NCBI GenBank assembly: GCA_963974215.1
Contig: CAXBBL010000001.1
Span: forward strand, 372,001-436,000
Origin: Croceimicrobium sp963974215
GTDB lineage: Bacteria > Bacteroidota > Bacteroidia > Flavobacteriales > Schleiferiaceae
Reading direction: 5' to 3'
DNA length: 64,000 nt
Shown here in pieces: positions 45,051-54,176 of this stretch (the first letter of the stretch is position 1; each line of letters begins with the position of its first letter). Made by a program: the position numbers and the translations under genes. A model generated the notes under the pieces. It saw only the letters and a program-made list of their open reading frames with translations, was not told the origin of the DNA and did not search any database.

Positions 45051-46040
45051 TTACAGAGGAATTTTGGATAACTCAGATTTTAGGAGGTCAATGGACTTAA
45101 TATCCATGATGTCTACTTGATTAATTTCAGAAAGGAAATAGGAAATCCAGTCGCCCAGATGAACCAGATAAAGGGCGCGTTGTACGGGAGAATCACCTTT
45201 GCTCCACATTTCATAAACATGCTCGGTCTTTTCACCGATAATGCCTTTAATAATATCCATGCGTTTTTGATTGCGCGCATTGTCGGTAGTATTGCGAATA
45301 AAAACAGCGCTAAAGCGGCTATCTCCACCTTCCCAGCCCACTAGTTCGTTGTGGTTCATTTCAGGCACTTCTGCTTCCCAGCAAAGCATTTTGGCGTTTT
45401 CGTTTAGTTGTTGTCTAAAACGAGCGGCTACCGCTAAGCTGCCATTATTGGCAATGATTTGGGGAATGGTATTTTTAATTTTATGAGCGAAGTCTTCTGC
45501 TTCTTTCAAGCTATTCGCTTCGGTGTCGTTAAGCAGTTTAATACTAGCCTCTAGCTCTTCAATAACCTTATAATTAGCCAGGCCATAGGCCTCCATATAG
45601 CGTAAAAGGTAGGCGAAAGCATAGGCGAACATACTACGCGGAGGATTACCACCTTCCATAGAAAGGAGGTTATATCCATTCCTTTCCGCGATTTCTTTTA
45701 ACTGCCCGCCAGCACTTATACAGGCAAACATAGCTCCTTTGACTTGTGCCTGAGCCACTGCTGATAAAGTTTCTTCAGTGTTGCCACTGTAAGAGCAGGC
45801 AATTACTAAGGTATGCTCATTTACAAAGGAGGGAATGTCGTAGTTTTTATTAACTAAAATTGGAATCGGCGATTGATCCGCGACCAGCTCGGCCATAACA
45901 CTACCGCCAATACCTGAGCCACCAAGGCCCATAATGAGCACATTGTGAACCGCGCGATCTGATGTTTTGAGGGGGGTGTTTTTAATACTCTCGATAGCAT
46001 TTTGGAGGTGCTGACTGAAACTGGCGATTAATTCCTTCAA
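45051..46040 (-). CDS. Bifunctional phosphoglucose/phosphomannose isomerase (SIS family)
   Basis: This protein has 329 residues with tandem SIS folds. LIMGLGGSGIGGSVMAELV and VIACSYSGNTEETLS are sugar-phosphate-binding loops, and EMNHNELVGWE is the characteristic motif of the PGI/PMI family. It interconverts glucose-6-P or mannose-6-P with fructose-6-P. The start is a TTG at 46040; no ATG fits better. It lies eight bases upstream of the proposed lipB start. Confidence 0.87.
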   Translation of the reverse strand: MKELIASFSQHLQNAIESIKNTPLKTSDRAVHNVLIMGLGGSGIGGSVMAELVADQSPIPILVNKNYDIPSFVNEHTLVIACSYSGNTEETLSAVAQAQVKGAMFACISAGGQLKEIAERNGYNLLSMEGGNPPRSMFAYAFAYLLRYMEAYGLANYKVIEELEASIKLLNDTEANSLKEAEDFAHKIKNTIPQIIANNGSLAVAARFRQQLNENAKMLCWEAEVPEMNHNELVGWEGGDSRFSAVFIRNTTDNARNQKRMDIIKGIIGEKTEHVYEMWSKGDSPVQRALYLVHLGDWISYFLSEINQVDIMDIKSIDLLKSELSKIPL

Positions 46041-46130
46041 TGTGTTTGTTTTTATAATTCAAAAATAAGACTTAATCGTCCAAGCTTGTGTTTTGGAGAG
46101 ATTAATATTTGGAGCTAAGCTCTATTGACC

Positions 46131-46724
46131 TTAATCTTTAAATACTGCCTTTTGGTAGATAATTAAAAGCCCTACCCCGCAGCTAATAGCAAAATCGGCA
46201 AGGTTAAAGACGGGACGAAAGAAAATAAAATAATCGCCACCCCAAATGGGTAACCACTCTGGTAAATAGCCTTTAAACAGCGGGAAGTAAAGCATATCCA
46301 CCACGTGGCCAAATAGGGGAGCAGCATAGCCACCACCTTCGGGGAAAACCTCAGCTATTTGGTGAAAGTCGGAAGGGCCAAAAATAAGCCCATAAAAAAG
46401 AGAATCGAGTATATTTCCAAGGGCTCCGGCAAGTATTAAAGCCACGGCAATAATGCCACCCGTGGGAACCTCTTTTTTAATAAGCCCTTTAAGCCAATAA
46501 AAAATAAAGCCTACCGTAACCACACGAAATAGGCTTAAAAGTAATTTACCCCATGAGCCACCGAACTCCAGTCCGAAAGCCATACCTGGGTTTTCAGTAA
46601 AGTGAATAATAAACCAATCGGCAATAACAATATCCTCCCCTAAGGTCATGTGGGTTTTAACCCAAATTTTCACGACTTGATCTATCAGGAGTACTGAAAA
46701 AATTATGAGAAGAGCTCTCCGCAT
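46131..46724 (-). CDS. lspA: Lipoprotein signal peptidase II
   Basis: This is an aspartic membrane protease that cleaves prolipoprotein signal peptides after diacylglycerol transfer. It has 197 residues and four helices. The catalytic aspartates are D143 (GHVVDML) and D177 (FNLADFAI), with TENPGMAFG and LGNILDSLFYG conserved. It carries the longer periplasmic inserts common in Bacteroidota LspA. It is two bases downstream of the DksA-like gene. Confidence 0.94.
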   Translation of the reverse strand: MRRALLIIFSVLLIDQVVKIWVKTHMTLGEDIVIADWFIIHFTENPGMAFGLEFGGSWGKLLLSLFRVVTVGFIFYWLKGLIKKEVPTGGIIAVALILAGALGNILDSLFYGLIFGPSDFHQIAEVFPEGGGYAAPLFGHVVDMLYFPLFKGYLPEWLPIWGGDYFIFFRPVFNLADFAISCGVGLLIIYQKAVFKD

Positions 46725-46726
46725 TC

Positions 46727-47104
46727 TTATTGTTTATTCTTGGCCTCAATGCTAAGAGTGGCATGGGGTACAAGACGCAAGCGTTCTTTATTAATGAGTT
46801 TTCCTGTTACTCTACAAATACCGTAAGTTTTGTTCTCAATGCGGTTCATTGCATTGTGAAGATCTCGCAGAAATTTCTCCTGACGAGAGGCTAATTGGCT
46901 ATTCGCCTCTTTACTCATAGTATCGCTACCTTCTTCAAAAGCTTTAAAGGTTGGAGAAGTATCGTCGGTGCCGTTGTTTCTGTCGTTGGCGAAATTCTCT
47001 TTTAGTACTGCTAAATCTTGTTCAGCCTTTTGTATTTTTTCAGCAATTATCTTTCGAAACTCATCTAGTTCCTCGTCGCTGTAACGTATATTCTTATCGT
47101 TCAT
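46727..47104 (-). CDS. DksA/TraR-like regulator lacking zinc cysteines
   Basis: This protein has 125 residues from the ATG at 47104. It is a coiled-coil protein (residues about 10-85) with the DksA-type C-terminal segment YGICRVTGKLINKERLRLVP. Three of the four zinc-finger cysteines are absent and only one Cys remains, as in many Bacteroidota relatives. It is a likely RNA-polymerase secondary-channel binder, which I infer from the fold. The GTDDTSPTFKAFEEGSDTMS loop between coils is long. The operon order is ileS, this gene, lspA. Confidence 0.85.
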   Translation of the reverse strand: MNDKNIRYSDEELDEFRKIIAEKIQKAEQDLAVLKENFANDRNNGTDDTSPTFKAFEEGSDTMSKEANSQLASRQEKFLRDLHNAMNRIENKTYGICRVTGKLINKERLRLVPHATLSIEAKNKQ

Positions 47105-47175
47105 AATGAAAAGCAATTTTTTCTCTTTTCTGAAAAGATGCCCTAAAAAGGCATCGCAAAGTATATAAAAAAGCC

Positions 47176-50100
47176 TTATTGGCTAATGTTAATTGTTAAT
47201 CTACTTGAAATTTCGTCAAAAACAAGCTCTTCGCCTGTTTCTAGCTGATTTACCCATTCAATTTTATCAGCTAAAACCTCTGCTTTAATGTATTCGGCGT
47301 TTTCATTAACGGCCTTTTCTAAGGTTTCATCTTTTTGAAGGGTCAAATTTATATGATCGGTTACCTCTAGGCCGCTATCCTTACGCAAGTTTTGGATGCG
47401 ACTTACAAGCTCGCGGCTGAGGCCTTCTTTAATTAAACTTTCGTTGAGGTTAATATCTAGTGCTACCGTTAAGCCATCTTCACTTTGAACTAGCCAGCCA
47501 GGAATGTCTTCCGTATTTATACTTACGTCAGAACTTAGAATCTCAATGCTTTCACCTGCCAAATCCAAGCGTAGTTGCCCTTCCTTTTCAAGTTGACTAA
47601 TTTCATCTTGACTTAGATTGCCAATAGCGCTGGCTACTTGCTTCATCATTTTACCAAAACGCGGACCGAGTTTTTTAAAGTCGGCCTTGATGCTTTTAAC
47701 CAAAACATTTTCGCCCGCATGTAAAACAGCAAGTTCTTTTACGTTGGTTTCGGCTAAAAGAATCTCGCGTACACTTTCCATTAGCTCCGCTTGGCTTTCA
47801 TTTAGAGCGGGAACCATGATCTTCTGTAAGGGCTGACGCACTTTTAGTCTCTCCTTTTTACGCAAGGCTAAAACCATTGAGCTTAATTTACGGGCAATCG
47901 CCATGCGATCATTTAAAAGTTGATCGATCGGGGCAACGGCTTCTTTAGGCCAGTAGCTAAGGTGAACCGATTCGCTCTTTTCTTGCGCATCTACCGAAAG
48001 GTTTAAATCGCAATATAAACGATCGCTGAAAAAGGGTGCGATAGGGCTAATTAATTGAGCCAAATTGTGAAGACAACGGAAAAGGGTTTCGTAAGCCATT
48101 TGTTTATCGAGGCTCATTTCGCCTTTCCAGAAACGACGTCGGTTAAGACGCACATACCAGTTGCTGAGCTCTTCGTCAACGAAATATTCAATGGCGCGTG
48201 CAGCTCGAGTAGGTTCGTACTCGGCATAGCTTTGCTCTACTTTTTCGGTGAGTTCTTGCAGGCGAGACAGAATCCAGCGATCTAGCTCGGGGCGATCTTT
48301 TACCGCAGTTTCCTGAGATGCTTGGTATACGAAACTATCAATATTGGCATACAACGCGAAGAAGGAGTAGGTGTTATAAAGGGTTCCGAAGAATCGCCTG
48401 CGCACTTCTTCCACGCCGTCTAGCGAGAATTTCAAATTATCCCACGGCTGTGCATTGCTAATCATGTACCAGCGGACGGGGTCAGTACCGTATTTTTCTA
48501 TTGTGGTAAATGGGTCAATGGCATTGCCTAGACGCTTGCTCATTTTCTGGCCTTTTTCATCGAGAACCAAGCCATTAGAAACTACATTTTTATAAGCGAC
48601 TTCGCCAAATACTAGCGAGCTGATGGCGTGTAAGGTGTAAAACCAACCACGCGTTTGATCTACCCCTTCGGCAATAAAATCGGCCGGGAAGCGCTGATCG
48701 AAATCTTCCTTATTTTCGAAAGGGTAATGCCATTGGGCATAAGGCATGGAGCCAGAATCGAACCAAACATCGATTAGGTCGGATTCACGGCGCATCTCTT
48801 TGCCGCTATCGGAAAGCAATACTATTTTGTCAACAATATGGCGGTGTAGGTCTATTTGATCATAGTTCTCTTCACTCATATTGCGAGGCTCGAAGCCTTG
48901 CAAGGGATGGTTGTTCATTAAGCCCGCGTTCATTGCTTTGTCACATGCGGCTTTTAGCTCTTCTACCGAACCGAATATTTTAGACTCAGTACCGTCTTCG
49001 GTACTCCAAATTGGTAGAGGAATACCCCAGTAACGTGAACGACTTAAGTTCCAGTCGTTGGCGTTCTCAAGCCAATTACCAAAGCGACCTTCGCCAGTGC
49101 TTTTAGGTTTCCAGTTGATGGTTTTATTAAGTGATACCAAAACTTCTTTGTCTGCGGTAACCTTTATAAACCAGCTATCTAGTGGATAGTATAGGATAGG
49201 TTTGTCAGTTCTCCAGCAGTGAGGATAGCTGTGCACATATTTTTCTACCTTAAAAGCCTTGTTTTGCTCTTTTAGGAGGATGGAAATCTCGACATCCACC
49301 GATTTTTCAGGGGCTTCTCCTTCGGCATAGTATTCATTCTTTACGTACTTACCACTCAGAGGACCAGAGTTTTCAATAAAACGACCCTGTAGGTCTACTA
49401 AGGGAACAAGGTTTTCGTTTGCGTCAAGGACCAACATAGGTGGAACGGGAGGAACGGCTTCTTTGGCTACCTTGGCATCATCGGCACCAAAAGTAGGCGC
49501 AGTGTGAACAATACCAGTACCGTCTTCGGTGGTAACAAAGTCACCACCAATTACACGGAAGGCATTTTCTACGCCATCATTAGGTGTGGCCCAAGGAAGT
49601 AGTTGCTCGTAGCGCAGACCGATTAACTCACTGCCTTTGCCTTCCCACACAATACGCCAAGGAAGGTTTTTACCATCTTCAGCATAACTGCTTAAATCGG
49701 CGTCTTTTAATTCGTCTTTAAAATATTTTCCAACCAGATTTTTAGCAATAAAAACCTTTTGCGCAAGGTGAGTATAAGGGTTGAAACTTTCAATTAATTG
49801 ATAGTCAATTTTTGGCCCTACTGTTAAAGCAGTATTGGAAGGCAAAGTCCAAGGGGTTGTGGTCCAAGCGAGGAAGTAGACCAAATCATCGTTTTGAATG
49901 ATGTCTCCGAAAAGTGCTTGGAAAGCTTCATTTTTAGTTACTACAAATTGGGCAATGGCAGAAGTGTCTTTTACATCGCGGTAGCTGCCTGGCATGTTTA
50001 GCTCGTGCGAACTTAAACCCGTGCCAGCTTTCGGCGAGTAGGGTTGAATGGTATAGCCTTTATAAATTAAATCCTTTTCCCATAATTGCTTTAACAGCCA

Positions 50101-50586
50101 CCATACGCTTTCCATGTATTTGGGCTTATAGGTTACATAGGGATCATTCATATCCACCCAGTAGCCCATTTTTTCGGTAAGGTCATTCCAGATGTCGGTA
50201 TAACGCATTACCGCCTTTTTGCAAGCTTCGTTATAATCTTCAATGGAAATGCTTTTCCCGATATCTTCTTTTGTTATACCTAGTTCTTTTTCTACGCCTA
50301 GTTCCACAGGAAGCCCGTGGGTATCCCAGCCGGCTTTGCGCTTTACCTGATAACCCTCGAGGGTTTTAAAGCGACAGAAAATATCCTTAATCGCACGACC
50401 CATAACGTGATGTATACCAGGCATGCCATTGGCGGAGGGAGGCCCTTCGTAAAACACAAAGCTCTCTTTGCCTTCGCGACTAGAAATACTTTTTTCGAAG
50501 GTTTTATTTTCTTTCCACCATTTAAGCACCTCCTTATTTATAGTTGGAAGGTCTAAGTGCTTATATTCAGGATAATTAGTTGCCAT
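47176..50586 (-). CDS. ileS: Isoleucine--tRNA ligase
   Basis: This is a class I aminoacyl-tRNA synthetase of 1136 residues. The HIGH-type motif is PGIHHVMGR (about residues 56-64) and KMSKRLG lies near 680, with GWDTHGLPVE in the Rossmann part. The editing domain has TTPWTLPSNTAL and DGTGIVHTAP. No C-terminal zinc-finger cysteines are seen, so it is the eukaryote-like IleRS type common in Bacteroidota, often linked to mupirocin tolerance. The last assignment is inference. Confidence 0.96.
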   Translation of the reverse strand: MATNYPEYKHLDLPTINKEVLKWWKENKTFEKSISSREGKESFVFYEGPPSANGMPGIHHVMGRAIKDIFCRFKTLEGYQVKRKAGWDTHGLPVELGVEKELGITKEDIGKSISIEDYNEACKKAVMRYTDIWNDLTEKMGYWVDMNDPYVTYKPKYMESVWWLLKQLWEKDLIYKGYTIQPYSPKAGTGLSSHELNMPGSYRDVKDTSAIAQFVVTKNEAFQALFGDIIQNDDLVYFLAWTTTPWTLPSNTALTVGPKIDYQLIESFNPYTHLAQKVFIAKNLVGKYFKDELKDADLSSYAEDGKNLPWRIVWEGKGSELIGLRYEQLLPWATPNDGVENAFRVIGGDFVTTEDGTGIVHTAPTFGADDAKVAKEAVPPVPPMLVLDANENLVPLVDLQGRFIENSGPLSGKYVKNEYYAEGEAPEKSVDVEISILLKEQNKAFKVEKYVHSYPHCWRTDKPILYYPLDSWFIKVTADKEVLVSLNKTINWKPKSTGEGRFGNWLENANDWNLSRSRYWGIPLPIWSTEDGTESKIFGSVEELKAACDKAMNAGLMNNHPLQGFEPRNMSEENYDQIDLHRHIVDKIVLLSDSGKEMRRESDLIDVWFDSGSMPYAQWHYPFENKEDFDQRFPADFIAEGVDQTRGWFYTLHAISSLVFGEVAYKNVVSNGLVLDEKGQKMSKRLGNAIDPFTTIEKYGTDPVRWYMISNAQPWDNLKFSLDGVEEVRRRFFGTLYNTYSFFALYANIDSFVYQASQETAVKDRPELDRWILSRLQELTEKVEQSYAEYEPTRAARAIEYFVDEELSNWYVRLNRRRFWKGEMSLDKQMAYETLFRCLHNLAQLISPIAPFFSDRLYCDLNLSVDAQEKSESVHLSYWPKEAVAPIDQLLNDRMAIARKLSSMVLALRKKERLKVRQPLQKIMVPALNESQAELMESVREILLAETNVKELAVLHAGENVLVKSIKADFKKLGPRFGKMMKQVASAIGNLSQDEISQLEKEGQLRLDLAGESIEILSSDVSINTEDIPGWLVQSEDGLTVALDINLNESLIKEGLSRELVSRIQNLRKDSGLEVTDHINLTLQKDETLEKAVNENAEYIKAEVLADKIEWVNQLETGEELVFDEISSRLTINISQ

Positions 50587-50708
50587 CGCTTTCGATTTTT
50601 TTCGAGAGCGCGAAGTTAGTAATTCTAGCTGTCAAGGCTTAGCCTTTTTCTGGCTTCTTGGCGGCAGAAGCAAGGCTCTTTTCTTACATTCGCTAAAATT
50701 CATTTAAT

Positions 50709-51770
50709 GTGAAGCAGTTTTTCCTTTTTTTCATGCTCTTTTGGGCTTTTTTATCGCCTTTAAAAGCACAAGACTCAACCTTAGTTATCGGATTAAAAAA
50801 AACGCCGCCTTTTGTGGTGCAAGAGGCTAGTGGCAGTCCAACAGGTTTATCACTTGCTTTTTGGGAGTTGATTGACGAGAAAATTCCCGCTCGGATAGAA
50901 TACCGCTGGTATGATGATTTAGATGACATGCTAGCAGCGGTAGCGAATAATGAACTGGATTTATCAATAAACCCCATTACCGTTACCGAGAACCGGATGG
51001 ATAGCCTGGATTTTTCTCAACCTTTCTTTATCTCGGGCACCACGGCAGCGCGTAAAGATGTGAGTTCTTGGACGGGCTTTTTTGAGAATTTGTTTAGTAC
51101 TGAGTTCTTTTCGGCCATTGCCATTTTAGCTACGGTAATATTTGTCTTTGGTTTTATGGTCTGGCTTTTTGAAAGGCGTAAAAACCCCGAGCAATTTGCG
51201 CCCGGTTGGCAGGGGATTTTAGATGGCTTTTGGTGGAGCGCGGTAACCATGACTACGGTGGGCTATGGTGATAAATCGCCTATAAGTAGAGGGGGAAGGT
51301 TTATTGGTTTGATTTGGATGTTCGCTGCAATTTTGCTGATTAGTGGTTTAACAGCAGGAGTAGCTTCAGCCTTAACGGTAAACAATATTGAAAGAAAAAT
51401 TAACGGCATTGAAGATCTTCGCCGCTTCGAATCGGGTAGTATAAGAGGTAGTGGCACGGCGGAGTACTTAGAAATTTACGGTCTGCCTAATCAGTATTTT
51501 GAAGATGTAAATGCTGGTTTGGAAGCGGTGCAGAAGGGTGAAATTGATCTTTTCCTTTTTGATCGACCCATTTTGCAATTTTATTTGGAACGCGGCGATT
51601 ATCAAGATTTAGTATTAGATCATCGAAATTTAAAGACGGATTATTATAGCTTTACCTATCCAAAAGGTAGCCCTTTGCGGGAAGTGCTCGATCCGAAGAT
51701 AGTGAGAGCACTGAAGTCAGATAGTTGGAATTTCATATTAAGAAAAGGAAGTAGAAATGAGAATGATTAG
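50709..51770 (+). CDS. Ionotropic glutamate receptor-like channel with K+ selectivity filter (GluR0-like)
   Basis: This protein has 353 residues. A signal peptide (ends SPLKAQ) is followed by split periplasmic-binding lobes S1 (about 22-120) and S2 (about 228-350). Between them are M1 (133-155), a re-entrant pore with TMTTVGYGD (filter 182-188) and M2 (197-222). R96, in ENRMDSLDFSQPF, corresponds to the arginine that binds the ligand carboxylate. The arrangement equals cyanobacterial GluR0, a ligand-gated potassium channel; the ligand here is probably an amino acid. The start is a GTG at 50709. The last 14 bases overlap the lipoprotein gene. Confidence 0.9.
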   Translation: MKQFFLFFMLFWAFLSPLKAQDSTLVIGLKKTPPFVVQEASGSPTGLSLAFWELIDEKIPARIEYRWYDDLDDMLAAVANNELDLSINPITVTENRMDSLDFSQPFFISGTTAARKDVSSWTGFFENLFSTEFFSAIAILATVIFVFGFMVWLFERRKNPEQFAPGWQGILDGFWWSAVTMTTVGYGDKSPISRGGRFIGLIWMFAAILLISGLTAGVASALTVNNIERKINGIEDLRRFESGSIRGSGTAEYLEIYGLPNQYFEDVNAGLEAVQKGEIDLFLFDRPILQFYLERGDYQDLVLDHRNLKTDYYSFTYPKGSPLREVLDPKIVRALKSDSWNFILRKGSRNEND

Positions 51771-52662
51771 TAGAGTGAGTTTAGGCTTTATCGCCTTAGG
51801 AGTAGTGGCTTGTAATAGTGGCCAAAACGCGGGCAATGAAGACAATAACCCCAGTGATAGCGCATCTGCGGAAGCGACGGAAAAGGTGGTTAGCACGATG
51901 AGTTTAGAGCCCTTGTGGCAAAGTGATAGTACTTTGATTACCAACGAATCGGTTTTTTACTATGCCGAGGGTGACTTTTTATTAGTGAGTAATATTGAAG
52001 GTAAACCCACAGAACTAGATGATAAAGGGAGTATTGCCAAAGTTAGTACCGATGGTAAAATTATAGATGCAGCTTGGGCTACAGGGATTAACGCACCTAA
52101 GGGTATGTGCGTATTAGGTGAAAAGTTATTCGTTAGCGATGTAAACCGGGTAATCGCAATATCGATGGAAAACACGGCCGATCGCGACTACTATCCCATT
52201 GAAGGTGCGCAATTTCTTAACGATTTAAGTACCGATGGTAAGTCGGTTTACGTTTCTGATATGGCGGTGGGGACCTTACACCGCATTAAGGATGGCGTGC
52301 TTAGTGTAGTAGCCGATAGTGTGGCGAATCTAAATGGCTTGTGCTACGCCGAAAACAAACTTTTTGGTCTGAATGCAGAAGGCTTAATAGAGTTTGATCT
52401 GCAGGATGGAACGTACCAGGTTTTAAACGATAAAGTACAAGGTGGAGACGGTTTGGTTTCTTTAGGAGACGGAAAGTTCATCGCCTCAAAATGGCAAGGT
52501 GAAATTTGGTTTATCGATGGCGAAGAAGCTTCACAAATGTTGAGCAGTCAAGAAGAAGGAATCCAAACCGCAGATATTGGTTTCAACCCGAATACCAATA
52601 CGGTATATGTTCCCCGTTTTTTCTCTAATTATATCTCGGCATTTACGTTGCTAAACGAATAG
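51757..52662 (+). CDS. SMP-30/gluconolactonase-like beta-propeller lipoprotein
   Basis: This lipoprotein has 301 residues. The signal peptide ends LGVVAC, with the lipid cysteine at residue 19. A Ser/Glu/Asn-rich linker (about 20-45) leads to a six-bladed NHL/SMP-30-like propeller (NAPKGMCVLGEKLFVSDV, LNDLSTDGKSVYVSDMAVGT, LNGLCYAENKLFGLN). It overlaps the channel gene by 14 bases, so the two proteins are made together. It could sense or process the channel ligand, but no activity is established. Confidence 0.78.
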   Translation: MRMISRVSLGFIALGVVACNSGQNAGNEDNNPSDSASAEATEKVVSTMSLEPLWQSDSTLITNESVFYYAEGDFLLVSNIEGKPTELDDKGSIAKVSTDGKIIDAAWATGINAPKGMCVLGEKLFVSDVNRVIAISMENTADRDYYPIEGAQFLNDLSTDGKSVYVSDMAVGTLHRIKDGVLSVVADSVANLNGLCYAENKLFGLNAEGLIEFDLQDGTYQVLNDKVQGGDGLVSLGDGKFIASKWQGEIWFIDGEEASQMLSSQEEGIQTADIGFNPNTNTVYVPRFFSNYISAFTLLNE

Positions 52663-52682
52663 GATACAGATGATTGATACTG

Positions 52683-52722
52683 ATAAGCCTTAGCATTTAT
52701 CTTGTTGGGGCTTATTTTTTTA
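52683..52722 (+). terminator. Probable terminator after the propeller lipoprotein
   Basis: ATAAGCC (52683-52689) pairs with GGCTTAT (52709-52715), followed by a T run to 52721. The 19-base loop is long, so strength is uncertain. Nothing else is evident between 52723 and 52814. Confidence 0.5.
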
Positions 52723-52814
52723 GCGTAAAACGCGAGGTGGCTTTGCAAGAGATATTCCTTTGCGCATCTAGCCAAAGCGGTAAAACAAGATGAATTTTAG
52801 GCCAAATTTAGTCT

Positions 52815-53003
52815 TTAGCGCCAAGTTTTTAATTCTTGCGCTTTTCGGTCTAAGAACACCTTTAAACCATATTTGGCGCTGATAAATCTGATTACCAGTA
52901 GTATAGCGCCGAAAGTAAAGATTAAAGGGAGTGAGTTGAGTTGAAAGCCACTCGCAATGAATGACAGCAAAGCAAAACCAAAAACTAGGCTTCCTATATA
53001 CCT
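52815..53003 (-). pseudogene. 5'-truncated membrane-protein gene abutting repeat copy 3
   Basis: An open minus-strand frame of 62 codons ends at TAA 52817-52815. It encodes a protein-like segment with two hydrophobic helices (LVFGFALLSFIASGF, LPLIFTFGAILLVIRFI) and a charged tail (KYGLKVFLDRKAQELK). No plausible start exists: the frame runs straight into the left end of repeat copy 3 at 53000 and meets a stop inside it. I read it as a gene remnant whose 5' end was replaced by the element. Confidence 0.5.
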
Positions 53004-53148
53004 GAGCTCGATGTAAAATTAGGCCTCAGACCTCTTATAAATAGTAGGTTTTAAGCCGAAGGCGTGAAGCAATAGCGGGCTATTGCGAAGGGCTAAGGCG
53101 CCAAAAACTGCTTTTTAGAAGAGGCTTACAAGTTTTTTCAAGAAAGGA
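53000..53148. mobile_element. Palindromic element, left part of copy 3
   Basis: About 150 bases match the left half of copies 1 and 2: ACCTGAGCTCG at 53000-53010, then TAAAATTAGGCCTCAGACC and the hairpin core CAATAGCGGGCTATTG. Similarity stops near TTTTTTCAAGAAA. The right half with the second hairpin is missing, and a matching inverted end lies 1.5 kb away at 54666-54676. Confidence 0.68.
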
Positions 53149-53224
53149 ATATACTTGATGGGTAGTGAGATTTGTCGCTTCAGCTTTTTTAATGGAAGCT
53201 CCAGTTTTGATACGAAGCTTCATG

Positions 53225-54169
53225 TCACTGCTTTGCCAACCATTGCAGCCAGCGCATAAATAACTGATCGTGCACAAAATAAGCCTGCTCGTCGCGCTGA
53301 ATTAGCTTAGTGCTTAGCAGGTTTTGTAGGGCCCTTTCAATACTGCTCGCCGCACCTAAATTATACTTTACTAAAAAGGCAAAAGCATGCGGCTGCTCCA
53401 CTCTTTCTTCAATAGCAATGGCCTGTAAAAGCCTCCATTGCAAAGCAGTAAAACGGTGCTGAAAGAGTTTGAAAAGGGGATGAACCTCTTTCAATAAATT
53501 AACAATGGCGTCCGCTGCTTTTTCTTGATTTTTGGCTAAAAGGGCATTCAGTAATTGCAGATTTCCTTGGCTAAATTCATAAAGTTCATGCTCAATGGCA
53601 GATGGGTTTTCCCAAATATCTTCGGCTGACGCTTTAGTAAGAGTGTGTTTTTCGAGCTTTAGTTTGGAGGGTATTTTAAGAGAAGCATCGCTATTAAGGA
53701 GCACTTGTATATTTCTCGCTTCTGCTAGATGGCTAAAGGCTTCTAGCATAGCTTTTTCTTGGAGGTCGAGGTTCCAGTCTTCAATGTGTTCAAAAATGAA
53801 AAGGAAATCCAGCCCGACTTGCTGTAGATGATCGGCCAATAATTTTAAGCACTCATGGAAATCCGCAAAATTTTGCATGGTAACATAAGCCGTTTCCTGA
53901 TAAAAACGATTAAGCTGAAAGGATAAATTTGGCTTTTCTTGGGCGTGTTTTTCTAATTCCGCAAAGAATGCGTTTTTAAAAGAGCTAAACTTTTGGCTAT
54001 TAGTAATGGCATAGCGAAAGCAAATGCGACGATTAACTAAGCGCTCCTCTAGTCGGCTTAATAAAAAGCTGGCGCCAAAGCCGAGGGGAGCTTCGAGATG
54101 AAGGTTTTTACGATTCATAATCGCATCGTATAGCTCTTCTAATTTTTTTGCGCGAATTAAGGTTTTCAT
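53225..54169 (-). CDS. AAA/STAND-like protein with degenerate nucleotide site
   Basis: This 314-residue soluble protein has the layout of archaeal-ATPase/STAND-like proteins. It has an N-terminal P-loop-like strand, an acidic strand in the middle (FLFIFEHIEDWN) and a C-terminal winged helix (FTALQWRLLQAIAIEE, SIERALQNLLSTKLI). The Walker A is degraded to EAPLGFGASFLL, without the Lys, and the Walker B lacks a clear DE, so ATP hydrolysis is doubtful. It is seven bases downstream of a RidA gene, and both lie between ends of the repeat. Confidence 0.6.
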   Translation of the reverse strand: MKTLIRAKKLEELYDAIMNRKNLHLEAPLGFGASFLLSRLEERLVNRRICFRYAITNSQKFSSFKNAFFAELEKHAQEKPNLSFQLNRFYQETAYVTMQNFADFHECLKLLADHLQQVGLDFLFIFEHIEDWNLDLQEKAMLEAFSHLAEARNIQVLLNSDASLKIPSKLKLEKHTLTKASAEDIWENPSAIEHELYEFSQGNLQLLNALLAKNQEKAADAIVNLLKEVHPLFKLFQHRFTALQWRLLQAIAIEERVEQPHAFAFLVKYNLGAASSIERALQNLLSTKLIQRDEQAYFVHDQLFMRWLQWLAKQ

Positions 54170-54176
54170 AGCTACC

